Part shown: positions 7,757-16,986 of the stretch, piece by piece
Layout: each line of letters begins with the position of its first letter
Numbering within the stretch: the stretch's first letter is position 1
Notes under the pieces: generated by a model
Told to the model about the DNA's origin: nothing
Databases searched by the model: none
The model's input: the letters and a program-made list of their open reading frames with translations, nothing else
Position numbers and translations under genes: made by a program
Assembly (NCBI RefSeq): GCF_019192965.1
Contig: NZ_JAHTKU010000022.1
Span: 124,001 to 188,000 of the forward strand
Length of the DNA stretch: 64,000 nt
DNA from: Nocardioides daeguensis
GTDB taxonomy: Bacteria > Actinomycetota > Actinomycetes > Propionibacteriales > Nocardioidaceae
Reading direction: 5' to 3'

Positions 7757-8986
7757 ATGACCACCGACGGTTCCCAGGCCGCTGCCCCCGAGCCCGCCCC
7801 GCTCGCCCCTCCCGAGCCCGTCATCCAGCTGACGGCCCCCGAGGCGCCGGCGCCGGTCGTGGAGACGCAGGCGCCCAAGATGGCGCCGCAGGTCGAGGCC
7901 GGGATGGTGCCCGAGCTCGACGCGAAGGTCGACAGCTTCCTCTCGGCGCTGACCGCCACGAAGGCCGGCAGCCCGGAGTTCGCCGCCCAGGCCGAGAACG
8001 TGCGCACCATGGGCGACGCCGACATCCGCAAGGCGGCCGAGACCTCCAACCGGATGCTCGACAAGCCGGTCAACGCGCTCAAGACCGGCGGCATCGCGCA
8101 GGGCTCCAACGTCGGCAAGACGCTGCTCGAGCTGCGTCGTACGGTCGAGGACCTCGACCCGGGCCAGGCGACCGGCGTGAAGAAATGGTGGGACAAGCTG
8201 CCCTTCAACGACAAGCTGGAGGACTACTTCCGCAAGTACCAGTCCTCGCAGAGCCAGCTCAACGGCATCCTCCACTCGCTGCGCAGCGGGCAGGACGAGC
8301 TGACCCGCGACAACGTCGCGCTCAACCTGGAGAAGACCAACCTCTGGGGCGTGATGGGCCGGCTCAACCAGTACATCTACGTCGCCGAGAAGCTCGACGC
8401 GAGGCTGTCGGCCAAGATCGCCGAGCTCGAGCTCAGTGATCCTGAGACGGCCAAGACGCTCTCGCAGGACGTGCTGTTCTACGTCCGGCAGAAGCACCAG
8501 GACCTGCTCACCCAGCTGGCGGTGTCGATCCAGGCCTACTTGGCCATCGACATCATCATCAAGAACAACATCGAGCTCATCAAGGGCGTCGACCGGGCCA
8601 CCACGACCACCATCTCCGCACTGCGTACCGCGGTCATCGTCGCCCAGGCGCTGAGCAACCAGAAGCTGGTCCTCGACCAGATCACGGCGCTCAACACGAC
8701 GACGTCGGCGATGATCCAGCGCACCTCGGAGATGCTCAAGGAGAACTCCGCGGCCATCCAGGAGCAGGCCGCGTCGTCCACGATCGGCATGGAGCAGCTG
8801 CAGGCCGCGTTCGCCAACATCTACGCGACGATGGACTCGATCGACGAGTTCAAGCTCAAGGCGCTCGACAACATGTCGACCACGATCGGCGTCCTCGAGA
8901 ACGAGGTGCAGAAGTCGAAGGCCTACCTCGAGCGGGTCCAGCAGCACGACGCACGCAACGCCGCCGGCACCCTGGACATCGGCTAG
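7757..8986 (+). CDS. TelA/KlaA-family toxic anion resistance protein
   Basis: The 409-residue soluble, mostly helical protein has a Pro/Ala-rich N-terminus (about residues 1-50), then the TelA core with VKKWWDKLPFNDKLEDYF near residue 140 and a long coiled-coil-like helix to the end. TelA proteins were named for tellurite resistance but their biochemistry is unclear. Here the gene opens a ten-gene series around a PknG-like kinase, which points to envelope or nutrient-stress signalling rather than tellurite detoxification. The ATG follows a -10 box closely, so translation may be leaderless. Confidence 0.88.
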   Translation: MTTDGSQAAAPEPAPLAPPEPVIQLTAPEAPAPVVETQAPKMAPQVEAGMVPELDAKVDSFLSALTATKAGSPEFAAQAENVRTMGDADIRKAAETSNRMLDKPVNALKTGGIAQGSNVGKTLLELRRTVEDLDPGQATGVKKWWDKLPFNDKLEDYFRKYQSSQSQLNGILHSLRSGQDELTRDNVALNLEKTNLWGVMGRLNQYIYVAEKLDARLSAKIAELELSDPETAKTLSQDVLFYVRQKHQDLLTQLAVSIQAYLAIDIIIKNNIELIKGVDRATTTTISALRTAVIVAQALSNQKLVLDQITALNTTTSAMIQRTSEMLKENSAAIQEQAASSTIGMEQLQAAFANIYATMDSIDEFKLKALDNMSTTIGVLENEVQKSKAYLERVQQHDARNAAGTLDIG

Positions 8987-9020
8987 AGGCCGAGGAGCCA
9001 GGGGACAGGACGGATTCCGG

Positions 9021-9536
9021 GTGGGGCTGAAGTCGTGGTGGCGCAGGTCTCGGGGTGCCGCGCAGGAGCCGGCGTACGTCGTACCGCCGGCGCCGACCGA
9101 GCAGGACATCCGGGCTGCGCTCAACCAGGTGTACGCGATGCTCACCGACAACAACGCGCCGCCGGTGGTGATCTCGCGGGTGCAGCGGATCGCCCGCACC
9201 ATCAACCAGACGCTGCCGCGGCTGAGCCAGCTCGGGCTGGGCAGTGAGGAGAGCTACTCGGTCGTCGCGACGGCGACCGACTACCTCCCTGAGGCGCTGC
9301 AGTCCTACCTGCGGCTGCCGCGCGACTGGGCGGACACGCGCCCGATCGACGGGCCGAAGACGGCGTTGCTGATCCTCGTCGAGGCGCTCGAGCTGCTCGG
9401 CGTCACGATGGACCAGATCCTCGACGCCGCCAACCGCGCCGACGCCCAGGCGCTCATCGCGCACAGCCGCTTCCTCGACGCCAAGTTCGGCCACTCCTCC
9501 TCGGGCGGCCCCGACCTCACCCTGGGAGCCCCATGA
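9021..9536 (+). CDS. Conserved small protein of the pknG cluster, function unknown
   Basis: I do not recognise a family for this 171-residue protein. It begins MGLKSWWRRSRG, which is basic and tryptophan-rich and might touch the membrane surface, followed by an all-helical body with no hydrophobic segments. It starts at a GTG 34 bases after telA and overlaps the AAA+ gene by an ATGA junction. Such tight linkage suggests it works with TelA and the ATPase, for example as an adaptor. Confidence 0.75.
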   Translation: MGLKSWWRRSRGAAQEPAYVVPPAPTEQDIRAALNQVYAMLTDNNAPPVVISRVQRIARTINQTLPRLSQLGLGSEESYSVVATATDYLPEALQSYLRLPRDWADTRPIDGPKTALLILVEALELLGVTMDQILDAANRADAQALIAHSRFLDAKFGHSSSGGPDLTLGAP

Positions 9537-11221
9537 CGACGCTCACCGAAGCCCTCGACGCCCTCGTCGCCACGGCCCGCGCGGCCGGGCTCGACGAGGC
9601 GGCCGCCCGCGCCGAGGGCGAGGCGGTCGCTGCCACCGTCTCCGAGCGCTCCCGCGGCGCGTTCGTCGACTGGTGCGCGCAGACCGGGCGCGCGCGCTCG
9701 GCCGAGGAGCACATGCTCGCGGCCAAGCGCGGCAACCGGTTCCGCGCCGGCCCGACGCCGTTGATGGCCCAGCTGCTGCTGGAGAAGTCCGCTGCCTCGG
9801 CCGACTACGCCGGTGCGCTGGCCGACGTCGCCCTCGCCGGCTCGGCGCTGGGGGAGCGCGGTCCCGACGCGGTCGGTGCCGCCACCACGGTCACCACGGC
9901 GCAGCTGGGCGGCGGATTCGAGGCTCGGTCGCTGGGCGACCTCGCGCCTCAACCACCGAGCGGCGCCTTCGACCTCCCCACCCGGCAGCCGGTGCCGGGC
10001 CTCGGCGACCAGATGCTCGACCAGGTCCGCCGCGTCGGCGAGCAGGTACGACGCCAGCTCGGCGCGCTCAACGCCGCCGCCCCGACGCTGCCCGCGGAGC
10101 CCGGAGGTCTCGAGGCTCGGTCGCCGGGCGACCTCGCACCTCGACCGCCGGGAGCCGACGGCGTGCAGACCCAGGCGGCCGAGCCGGAGCAGCCCGTGGA
10201 GGAGCCAGCCGAGGAGACGGCGCCCACGAAGACGGTCGAGGAGCTGCTCGCTGAGCTCGACGGCCTGATCGGGCTGGCCAACGTGAAGGGCGAGATCCAC
10301 CGCCAGGCGGCGGTGCTGCGGGTCGAGGGACTGCGCAAGCAGGCCGGCCTGGAAAGCCCGACCATCACCCGACACCTCGTCTTCAACGGCAACCCCGGCA
10401 CCGGCAAGACCACGGTGGCTCGTCTCGTGGCCGGGATCTACCGGGCGCTCGGCCTGCTCACCAAGGGCCAGCTGGTCGAGGTGGACCGTTCCGAGCTGGT
10501 CGCCGGCTACCTCGGCCAGACCGCCGCGAAGACGGCCGAGGTGGTGAAGTCGGCCGAGGGCGGCGTGCTGTTCATCGACGAGGCGTACTCCCTCTCCGGC
10601 GACCAGTACGGCAAGGAAGCGATCGACACCCTGGTCAAGGAGATGGAGGACAAGCGCGAGGACCTCGTGGTCATCGTCGCCGGCTACCCGCTCCCCATGG
10701 CGATCTTCATCTCCGAGAACCCGGGCCTGGAGAGCCGGTTCCGGACCACGATCGACTTCTCCGACTACACCGACGACGAGCTGGTCGCGATCTTCGCGTC
10801 GATGGTCGAGGGCGCCGACTACGACGCCGGCGAGCCGGTGCTGGCGCGGCTGCGCGAGATCCTCGACGCCACCGAGCGGGGGCCGTCGTTCGGCAACGCC
10901 CGGTTCGTGCGCAACCTGATGGAGGCCGCGATCGGCCACCACGCCTGGCGCCTGCGCGACGTCGCCGAGCCCACGCTCGAGCAGCTGCGCGCCCTCGAGC
11001 CCGACGACCTCGTGGTCGACCCCAACGGCGCGGCACCCACCGAGCCCGCCGCCGACGGCGAGGTCGTCCCGCCCGCCGACGTCCCGCCGGCCGAGCCGGT
11101 CGACCCGTTCGGCGACGACGCCACCGTCGCCCGCCGGCCGAAGGACCCCCCGGCCGAGGGGCTCGAGACTCGCAACCTCGCACCTCAACCACCGGCCCCC
11201 GATCAGCAGGAGGAGTCGTGA
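9533..11221 (+). CDS. CbbX/SpoVK-like AAA+ ATPase with long disordered linkers
   Basis: The 562-residue protein has a helical N-terminal domain (1-120), a low-complexity region (about 120-240), an AAA+ domain with Walker A GNPGTGKTT near residue 286 and Walker B VLFIDEAY near residue 344, and an acidic Pro-rich tail. The AAA+ domain resembles the CbbX/CfxQ family, remodelling ATPases also found beside type VII secretion genes. Three stretches in the linker and tail (EARSLGDLAPQPP, EARSPGDLAPRPP and LETRNLAPQPP) are encoded by a recurring nucleotide repeat in one frame. It overlaps both neighbours (ATGA and GTGA). Confidence 0.85.
   Translation: MTTLTEALDALVATARAAGLDEAAARAEGEAVAATVSERSRGAFVDWCAQTGRARSAEEHMLAAKRGNRFRAGPTPLMAQLLLEKSAASADYAGALADVALAGSALGERGPDAVGAATTVTTAQLGGGFEARSLGDLAPQPPSGAFDLPTRQPVPGLGDQMLDQVRRVGEQVRRQLGALNAAAPTLPAEPGGLEARSPGDLAPRPPGADGVQTQAAEPEQPVEEPAEETAPTKTVEELLAELDGLIGLANVKGEIHRQAAVLRVEGLRKQAGLESPTITRHLVFNGNPGTGKTTVARLVAGIYRALGLLTKGQLVEVDRSELVAGYLGQTAAKTAEVVKSAEGGVLFIDEAYSLSGDQYGKEAIDTLVKEMEDKREDLVVIVAGYPLPMAIFISENPGLESRFRTTIDFSDYTDDELVAIFASMVEGADYDAGEPVLARLREILDATERGPSFGNARFVRNLMEAAIGHHAWRLRDVAEPTLEQLRALEPDDLVVDPNGAAPTEPAADGEVVPPADVPPAEPVDPFGDDATVARRPKDPPAEGLETRNLAPQPPAPDQQEES
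9914..9960 (+). repeat. In-frame copy 1 of a GAGGCTCGGTCG...CCTCAACCACCG repeat
   Basis: The sequence starting TTCGAGGCTCGGTCG and ending CTCAACCACCG lies inside the AAA+ gene and encodes EARSLGDLAPQPP. Copies 2 and 3 lie downstream in the same reading frame. It contains a GGTCGC/GCGACC inverted core. Confidence 0.7.
10104..10153 (+). repeat. In-frame copy 2 of the GAGGCTCGGTCG repeat
   Basis: It is nearly identical to copy 1 (CTCGAGGCTCGGTCG ... ACCTCGACCGCCG) and encodes LEARSPGDLAPRPP in the same frame within the AAA+ linker. The differences keep the frame and the core symmetry. Confidence 0.7.
11158..11195 (+). repeat. In-frame copy 3, shortened, of the same repeat
   Basis: GGCTCGAGACTCGCAACC followed by TCGCACCTCAACCACCGG encodes GLETRNLAPQPP near the C-terminus of the AAA+ protein. 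It lacks the central GGTCGC/GCGACC core of the other two copies. Confidence 0.6.
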
Positions 11222-12504
11222 GCCAGACCGCCACCCCCGCGGCCGCCCCGCCACCGCCCGCCACCGCGCCGGCACCGGCTGCGTCGGCACCCGTGGCCGC
11301 GCCCCAGCCCGGGACGTCGTACATCGACACGCCCGCGCTGCTCAACCGCTGGCAGCTGATCGGCATGAGCGTCGCCATCGTGTTCGGCATCGTCAGCGCG
11401 CTCGTGCAGTTCGTCGGCTGGCAGTCCGACGGTCGGGCGGCCGACGACACCGAGCAGCTGGTCCGGGTCCAGGAGATCCAGTCGTCGCTCTTGCGCGCCG
11501 ACGCGCTGTCCACCAATGCCTTCCTGGTCGCGGGTCTCGAGGACCCTGCCCAGCGCCAGGAGTACGACGACGCGATCGACACCGTGCTCCGCGACATCGC
11601 CAACGCGGCCGAGGCACAGCCGGCCGACCGCAAGGCCCTGGCTGCCCTGAACGAGCAGGTCGACACCTACGCGACCTACATCGCCCAGGCGCGCGCCAAC
11701 AACCGGCAGGGATTCCCCGTGGGTGCCGGCTACCAGACCGCGGCCAGCGACCAGCTGCGCAATGCGGCGATCCCGGTCCTCGACGCGCTCGTCGAGGCCA
11801 ACACGGATCGCGCGGACGGAGCCATGGGCGGCCAGCACCCGATCTGGCTGGGCATCGTCGGACTGGCTGCCCTGGCCGGCCTGTGGTGGCTCAACCGCGA
11901 GCTCGCCCGGGCCTTCCGGCGCCGCCTCAACAAGGGTCTCGTGGTCGCCGCGGCGATCGTCGCCGTGGTGACCCTGGTGACGACGGCCGGCGCCTGGATC
12001 CGGGACAGCTCCAACGACGCGCTGCGGGACGGCGAGTTCCAGGACGCCGTCTCCAGCGCGGTCGCCCGCACGGCGGCCAACGACGCCAAGGCCAACGAGA
12101 GCCTGCGGCTGATCAAGCGCGGCTCCGGGGCGGACAACGAGAAGAAGTGGGGCGAGCTGGCCGCGGTGGTGGAGAAGAAGGCCCCGGCCACCGACCTCGA
12201 GAGCTGGTCGACCTACACCGAGCGCCACGCGCAGATCGTCAAGGCCGACGACTCGAACCGGTGGTCGGATGCGGTCGACATCGCCACCACGGACGACGAG
12301 AAAACCGGTTCCACCGCGCCGTTCAACAGGTTCGACGCCTCGCTGGCCGACGACATCACCAAGGCGAGCGGCGCCGCGATCGACGACCTGCGCAGCGGCC
12401 GGGTGATCGCTCTGATGCTCAGCGCGCTGACACTGCTGCTCGGTGTGGCTGCGGCTCTGGCCGTCGCCCGAGGTATCGGCCAGCGACGGAGGGAGTTCTC
12501 GTGA
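11218..12504 (+). CDS. glnX: GlnX-like membrane sensor protein
   Basis: The 428-residue protein has a Pro/Ala-rich cytoplasmic N-terminus and four hydrophobic segments (about residues 45-67, 208-226, 240-262 and 396-420). These bound two helical extracytoplasmic domains of about 140 and 130 residues, which look like four-helix-bundle sensors. In mycobacteria GlnX is a membrane protein linking the lipoprotein GlnH to the kinase PknG. Here glnH and pknG follow in the same coupled operon, which supports the same role. The GTG start overlaps the AAA+ stop, and its own stop overlaps glnH. Sequence identity to GlnX was not tested. Confidence 0.78.
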   Translation: MSQTATPAAAPPPPATAPAPAASAPVAAPQPGTSYIDTPALLNRWQLIGMSVAIVFGIVSALVQFVGWQSDGRAADDTEQLVRVQEIQSSLLRADALSTNAFLVAGLEDPAQRQEYDDAIDTVLRDIANAAEAQPADRKALAALNEQVDTYATYIAQARANNRQGFPVGAGYQTAASDQLRNAAIPVLDALVEANTDRADGAMGGQHPIWLGIVGLAALAGLWWLNRELARAFRRRLNKGLVVAAAIVAVVTLVTTAGAWIRDSSNDALRDGEFQDAVSSAVARTAANDAKANESLRLIKRGSGADNEKKWGELAAVVEKKAPATDLESWSTYTERHAQIVKADDSNRWSDAVDIATTDDEKTGSTAPFNRFDASLADDITKASGAAIDDLRSGRVIALMLSALTLLLGVAAALAVARGIGQRRREFS

Positions 12505-13439
12505 AGCAGTCCCGTTCCCGACTCGGTGTGGCCGCCGCAGTCCTCGCGCTCCTCGCCTTGGCCGGTTGCTCGTACGACGCGACGAAGGTGCCGACCCACA
12601 AGGAGTCGCCGGCGGCCGAGCCCACTCCCGCCTCCTGTGAGACGACCGATGCGGACCTCCGTTCCTACGACCCGAGCAAGGCCGCGGGGGACGCCGTCAA
12701 TCGGATCCGCAAGGCCGGTGTGCTCAAGATCGGCGTCTCCGCGGACACCCTGCTGCTCGGCGCCCGCAACCCGTCGACCAACGCCATCGAGGGATTCGAC
12801 ATCGATGTCGCGAACCAGATCGCCAAGGCGCTCGGCGTCGAGCCGCAGTACCGGGTGATCAACGCGGGCCAGCGGATAGAGCTCCTCGAGGACCGCGAGA
12901 TCGACATCGTCGCGCGCAACATGACGATCAACTGCACGCGCTGGCAGTCGGTCGCCTTCTCTGCCGAGTACTACCGAGCGGGCCAGAAGGTCCTCGTCCG
13001 ACCCGACGTCGCCGACAAGTACGCCGGCCCGCAGGACCTGGCCGGCCTCAAGGTGTGCGCTCCCACAGGGACGACCAGCGTCGACAACATCAAGGCGGCC
13101 GAGCCGGACGTGATCTCGGAGCCGGCGCTCACCCACACCGGATGCCTGGTGAAGTTCCAGCAGGGCCAGGTCGACGCGATCACCGGTGACGACACGGTGT
13201 TGGCCGGACTGGTCGCCCAGGACAAGCTCTACGCCGCGGTGCCGAAGCAGGACGCCTTCACCAAGGAGCCCTATGGCATTGCCACCAACGCCGACGACAA
13301 GGACCTGGTGGCCTTCATCAACGCGGTCCTCGAGGACATGCGGACCAACGGCACGTGGCAGAAGTCCTACGACACCTGGCTGAAGCCGTACCTGTTGATC
13401 GACGCAACCCAGCCCCAGCCCGCCTACGGCCGTCCGTGA
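12501..13439 (+). CDS. glnH: GlnH-like amino-acid-binding lipoprotein (SBP family 3)
   Basis: The 312-residue protein has a signal peptide with lipobox LALAGCSYD and a family-3 solute-binding domain (VLKIGVSADTLLLG, GFDIDVANQIAKALG). This fold binds polar amino acids such as glutamate or aspartate. No ABC permease or ATPase genes are adjacent, so it is probably not a transporter component but a sensor delivering ligand status to the neighbouring membrane protein and PknG, as described for mycobacterial GlnH. GTGA overlaps mark both ends. Confidence 0.87.
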   Translation: MKQSRSRLGVAAAVLALLALAGCSYDATKVPTHKESPAAEPTPASCETTDADLRSYDPSKAAGDAVNRIRKAGVLKIGVSADTLLLGARNPSTNAIEGFDIDVANQIAKALGVEPQYRVINAGQRIELLEDREIDIVARNMTINCTRWQSVAFSAEYYRAGQKVLVRPDVADKYAGPQDLAGLKVCAPTGTTSVDNIKAAEPDVISEPALTHTGCLVKFQQGQVDAITGDDTVLAGLVAQDKLYAAVPKQDAFTKEPYGIATNADDKDLVAFINAVLEDMRTNGTWQKSYDTWLKPYLLIDATQPQPAYGRP

Positions 13440-14566
13440 GCGTGCCGACCACCATGACCACCACGGCGCCCACCGCCCCCGGCAAGCTCGGGGATGCGCT
13501 GGAGCCTGCCGTCATCCAGGCCTACCTGGGCGAGCTCGACACCTGGCTGCGGGTACGACGCTCCGAGCTCGACGAGCTCGACCAGGCCGCGCTGGCGGTG
13601 GGCCGCGGGGGCGAGCTGGCGGGCGACATGTCGCTGGCGCTGGCGCTGTGGAAGGCGATCTCGGACCGCTACCAGCTGGTCTTCGCGACCTGGGACGGCG
13701 GCCGGGTGCTCCAGCAGGAGCGGGAGCGGATCTCGGCGCTGATCTGGGGCCGGCTCGACGGGGCGACCGAGCTGCCCGGCGGGCTGGCGGTGTCGCTGCC
13801 CGAGGCGGGCCGGCTGTGCGACGCGCTGACCGGGCAGCTGCGAAGCAGGCTGGCGCTGGTCCCGGGTGCGGACGCCCAGGCGGCGCGGATCCGGGAGCTG
13901 CGGGCGCAGCTCGAGCGGATCCGCGACCAGGTCGGCCTCGAGCCGGCCCTGACCCGTGACGCCGCCGTCCACCGGCTGGCCGAGCTGATGGCGCGGCTGG
14001 AGGGCATCACCGCCAAGGCGGAGCGCGGCGGCGACGTCGGCGGGATGCTCGGCCCGATCGAGGTCGAGGCCACCACCTTCGAGCGCGACCTGATCGTCGG
14101 CAACGCCCGGCGCCGCGACGCGCGCGACCAGGTGATCTCGGCGCGCGAGCTGCGCGCCGACCTGGAGGCGCGGGCGGCCGCGCTGCAGAAGCTGGCCGGG
14201 ACCTGCGTCGCGACGGTCGATCCCGCGCCGCGCTACGCCGTCCCCGACGTCGGCGCGCTCGGCCCGGTGCCGGTGACGCCCGACGCCATCGGCCCCTACC
14301 TCGAGCGGCTCGACCGTGTCTCGCAGGCGCTCGAGGTCGCCCAGCACGCCTACGCCGCGGCGCTCGACGAGCACACCCAGCTGGTCGCGCTGCTGGACGC
14401 CTACGTCGCCAAGGCGCGCGCCGCGGGCGTGGCCGACCACCCCGACCTGGTCGCGAGCGAGCAGTCCGCCCGGGCGGTGCTGGTGCGCTCGCCCGCCCCG
14501 ATGAGCGTGGCCCGCCAGCTCGTCACGACGTACCAGACCTGGCTAGCGAAGGAGATCTCGTCATGA
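13436..14566 (+). CDS. Helical cytoplasmic protein between glnH and pknG, function unknown
   Basis: This protein of about 376 residues (GTG start overlapping the glnH stop; the next Met is 7 residues later) is predicted from composition to be nearly all helical, rich in Ala, Arg, Leu and Glu, with coiled-coil-like stretches around residues 140-280. It has no signal peptide or membrane segment. Its ATGA overlap with pknG puts it in the same translational chain. It could be a scaffold between the sensor and the kinase, but no family is recognised. Confidence 0.72.
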   Translation: MSVPTTMTTTAPTAPGKLGDALEPAVIQAYLGELDTWLRVRRSELDELDQAALAVGRGGELAGDMSLALALWKAISDRYQLVFATWDGGRVLQQERERISALIWGRLDGATELPGGLAVSLPEAGRLCDALTGQLRSRLALVPGADAQAARIRELRAQLERIRDQVGLEPALTRDAAVHRLAELMARLEGITAKAERGGDVGGMLGPIEVEATTFERDLIVGNARRRDARDQVISARELRADLEARAAALQKLAGTCVATVDPAPRYAVPDVGALGPVPVTPDAIGPYLERLDRVSQALEVAQHAYAAALDEHTQLVALLDAYVAKARAAGVADHPDLVASEQSARAVLVRSPAPMSVARQLVTTYQTWLAKEISS

Positions 14567-16986
14567 GCGCAGGTGCCTGCACCCAGCCCGGCTGCACGGG
14601 CAGCATCGTCGACGGCTACTGCGACGTCTGCGGCATGCCCGGCGCCGGCGGCACGTCGACGGTGGCCGCGCCGCCGGCGGCCGCGTCGCCCATCGCCGAC
14701 TCCGGCACGGTCAAGGCACCGATCGCCGCAGCGGTCGCCGGCAACCCGGCCAGCGTCGCGGCGTCGACCTGCCAGCAGCCCGGTTGCACCGGCACCATCC
14801 TCGACGGCTACTGCGACGTCTGCGGTACGCCGGCCGTCCCGGGTGCCAGGGTCGCCGAGGCGACCGCGCTGGCCGAGGCCCAGCCGCTGTCGGGGCGCGA
14901 GGGCACCTCCGCGACCGCCGCGAGCCGGGTGCAGTCCGCGGCGATCGGCTCCAAGCGGGCCGGGACCGGCAGCACGTCGACGCGTCGTACCCGGACCGGG
15001 TCGCAGCGGATGCGTGCCGCCCGGATCGGCGCCGGTCTGACCGTCGTACCTCCCGCGCCGCCGGTCGACGCCGCCAAGGCGATCATGGCCAACCCGCAGG
15101 TGCCCGAGGACAAGCGCAGCTGTGCCAAGTGCGGCAACGCCGTCGGCCGCAGCATCGACGGTCAGCCCGGTCGCAGCGAGGGGTTCTGCCCGAACTGCGG
15201 CCAGCAGTTCTCGTTCACCCCGAAGCTGCAGCAGGGGGACCTCGTCGCCGGTCAGTACGAGGTCGCGGGCGCGCTCGCCCACGGCGGGCTCGGCTGGATC
15301 TACCTCGCCCGCGACCGCAACGTCTCCAACCGCTGGGTCGTGCTCAAGGGCCTGCTCAACTCCGGCGACCCCGACGCGCTCGCGGCGGCGATCGCCGAGC
15401 AGCAGTTCCTCGCGCAGGTCGAGCACCCGCTGATCGTCGAGATCTACAACTTCGTCACGCACGAAGGCGCCGGCTACATCGTCATGGAGTACGTCGGCGG
15501 CAAGTCGCTCAAGCAGATCCTCAAGCAGCGGATGGTCGCCAACAACGGCGCCTACGACCCGTTGCCGGTCGACCAGGCGCTGGCCTACATCCTCGAGCTG
15601 CTGCCGGCGTTCCAGTACCTCCACGACCTCGGCCTGGTCTACTGCGACTTCAAGCCCGACAACATGATCCAGGTCGGCGACGCAATGAAGCTGATCGACC
15701 TGGGCGGCGTACGACGCGCCGACGACGAGGAGTCGGCGATCTACGGCACGGTCGGCTACCAGGCGCCCGAGGTCGCCGAGGTCGGTCCGTCGGTGGCCTC
15801 CGACATCTACACGATCGGCCGCACCCTCCTCGTGCTGTGCATGGAGTTCCGCGGCTACCAGGGCACCTACCTCCACAGCCTGCCGCCGGTCGATGCGACG
15901 CCGCTGTTCCAGCAGTACGACTCGCTCTACCAGCTGATCGCCAAGTGCTGCGCGCCCGACCCGGCCGACCGGTTCGCGTCGGTCGACGAGATGCGCACCC
16001 AGGTGCTCGGTGTGCTGCGGGAGGTCGTGGCCCGGCACCGGCAGGGGACGGCGACCACGTCGGCCGCGTCCGTGCTCTTCGAGTCGCCCGCGACCGCGCG
16101 GCCGATCACGGACTGGAGCCAGCTGCCCGACCTGCGCACCGACACCACGGACCCGCAGTACGGCTGGCTGAGCACGATCAGCGAGGACGACCCGAAGCAG
16201 CGGCTCAAGGACCTCGAGACGGCGCCCGAGGACTCCGCCGAGGTCTGGCTGGGCCGCGCCCACGCGGCGCTCGACCTCGGGGACCCGGTGCTGGCCAAGA
16301 GCCACGCGCAGAAGCTGCTCACCGACGACCCGTGGGAGTGGCGGGCACTGTGGGTCGAGGGCCTCGCCGCCGTCCAGGCCGGCGACTGGGAGACCGCGAA
16401 GGCGTCGTTCAACGCGGTCTACCAGCAGGTCCCCGGCGAGCTCGCGCCCAAACTGGCGCTGGCGTTCGCCTGCGAGCGGGGCGGCCTGCCCGAGGTGGCG
16501 GAGGGGCTCTACGCCGTGTGCGCGTCCACCGACGCGGCCTACGTCCCTCCGGCCGCGTTCGGCATGGCGCGGGTCCGCGCCGGGCGCCAGGACATCCCCG
16601 GCGCGGTGGCCGCGCTCGACCTGGTGCCGACCACCAGCCGCGGCTACACGGAGAGCCGCCAGCAGCGCGCCGAGGTGCTGCTCTCCGGGAGCTCGGCCGA
16701 CATCACCGTGCTCGACCAGGCGATGCGGACCATCGACGCCTCGAGCGTCGACCAGCAGACCCGGCAGCGGTTCACCGTCCGGATCCTCACCGAGGCGCTG
16801 CCGGTGGTCAGCAACGGCCAGGTCCCCGCAGGTGCGCGGATCGGCTCGGTCGAGGCGACCGAGGCCGGGGTGCGCGACGGGATCGAGAACGCCCTGCGGA
16901 TGCTCGCCCGCGACGCCGTCGACCTCAAGGAGCGGGTCACCTTGGTCAACCAGGCCAACGCCGTCCGGAACTGGAGCCTCACGTGA
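14563..16986 (+). CDS. pknG: PknG-like Ser/Thr protein kinase (zinc ribbons, kinase, TPR)
   Basis: The 807-residue soluble kinase has two near-identical CxxxxC...CDVC zinc ribbons (residues about 5-26 and 69-90), a rubredoxin-like CAKCGN/CPNCGQ pair near 187-212, a kinase domain, and a C-terminal TPR region (about 550-800). The catalytic loop reads YCDFKPDNM and the metal motif is IDLGG, so it is a non-RD kinase with DLG in place of DFG, as in PknG. Mycobacterial PknG controls glutamate metabolism by phosphorylating the FHA protein GarA. It overlaps both neighbours. Confidence 0.93.
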   Translation: MSAGACTQPGCTGSIVDGYCDVCGMPGAGGTSTVAAPPAAASPIADSGTVKAPIAAAVAGNPASVAASTCQQPGCTGTILDGYCDVCGTPAVPGARVAEATALAEAQPLSGREGTSATAASRVQSAAIGSKRAGTGSTSTRRTRTGSQRMRAARIGAGLTVVPPAPPVDAAKAIMANPQVPEDKRSCAKCGNAVGRSIDGQPGRSEGFCPNCGQQFSFTPKLQQGDLVAGQYEVAGALAHGGLGWIYLARDRNVSNRWVVLKGLLNSGDPDALAAAIAEQQFLAQVEHPLIVEIYNFVTHEGAGYIVMEYVGGKSLKQILKQRMVANNGAYDPLPVDQALAYILELLPAFQYLHDLGLVYCDFKPDNMIQVGDAMKLIDLGGVRRADDEESAIYGTVGYQAPEVAEVGPSVASDIYTIGRTLLVLCMEFRGYQGTYLHSLPPVDATPLFQQYDSLYQLIAKCCAPDPADRFASVDEMRTQVLGVLREVVARHRQGTATTSAASVLFESPATARPITDWSQLPDLRTDTTDPQYGWLSTISEDDPKQRLKDLETAPEDSAEVWLGRAHAALDLGDPVLAKSHAQKLLTDDPWEWRALWVEGLAAVQAGDWETAKASFNAVYQQVPGELAPKLALAFACERGGLPEVAEGLYAVCASTDAAYVPPAAFGMARVRAGRQDIPGAVAALDLVPTTSRGYTESRQQRAEVLLSGSSADITVLDQAMRTIDASSVDQQTRQRFTVRILTEALPVVSNGQVPAGARIGSVEATEAGVRDGIENALRMLARDAVDLKERVTLVNQANAVRNWSLT

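Noticed and set aside
5855..9205. A very long minus-strand open frame of over 1,000 codons across the mocR, yczE and telA region
   Set aside because: In DNA of this GC content stop codons are rare in the wrong frames. The frame runs antisense to well-recognised proteins (YczE-like, TelA) and has no homology-like motifs.
12501..13439. The GlnH-like lipoprotein as an ABC importer component
   Set aside because: No permease or ATPase gene is adjacent, and its coupling to GlnX-like and PknG-like genes fits a sensor role better.
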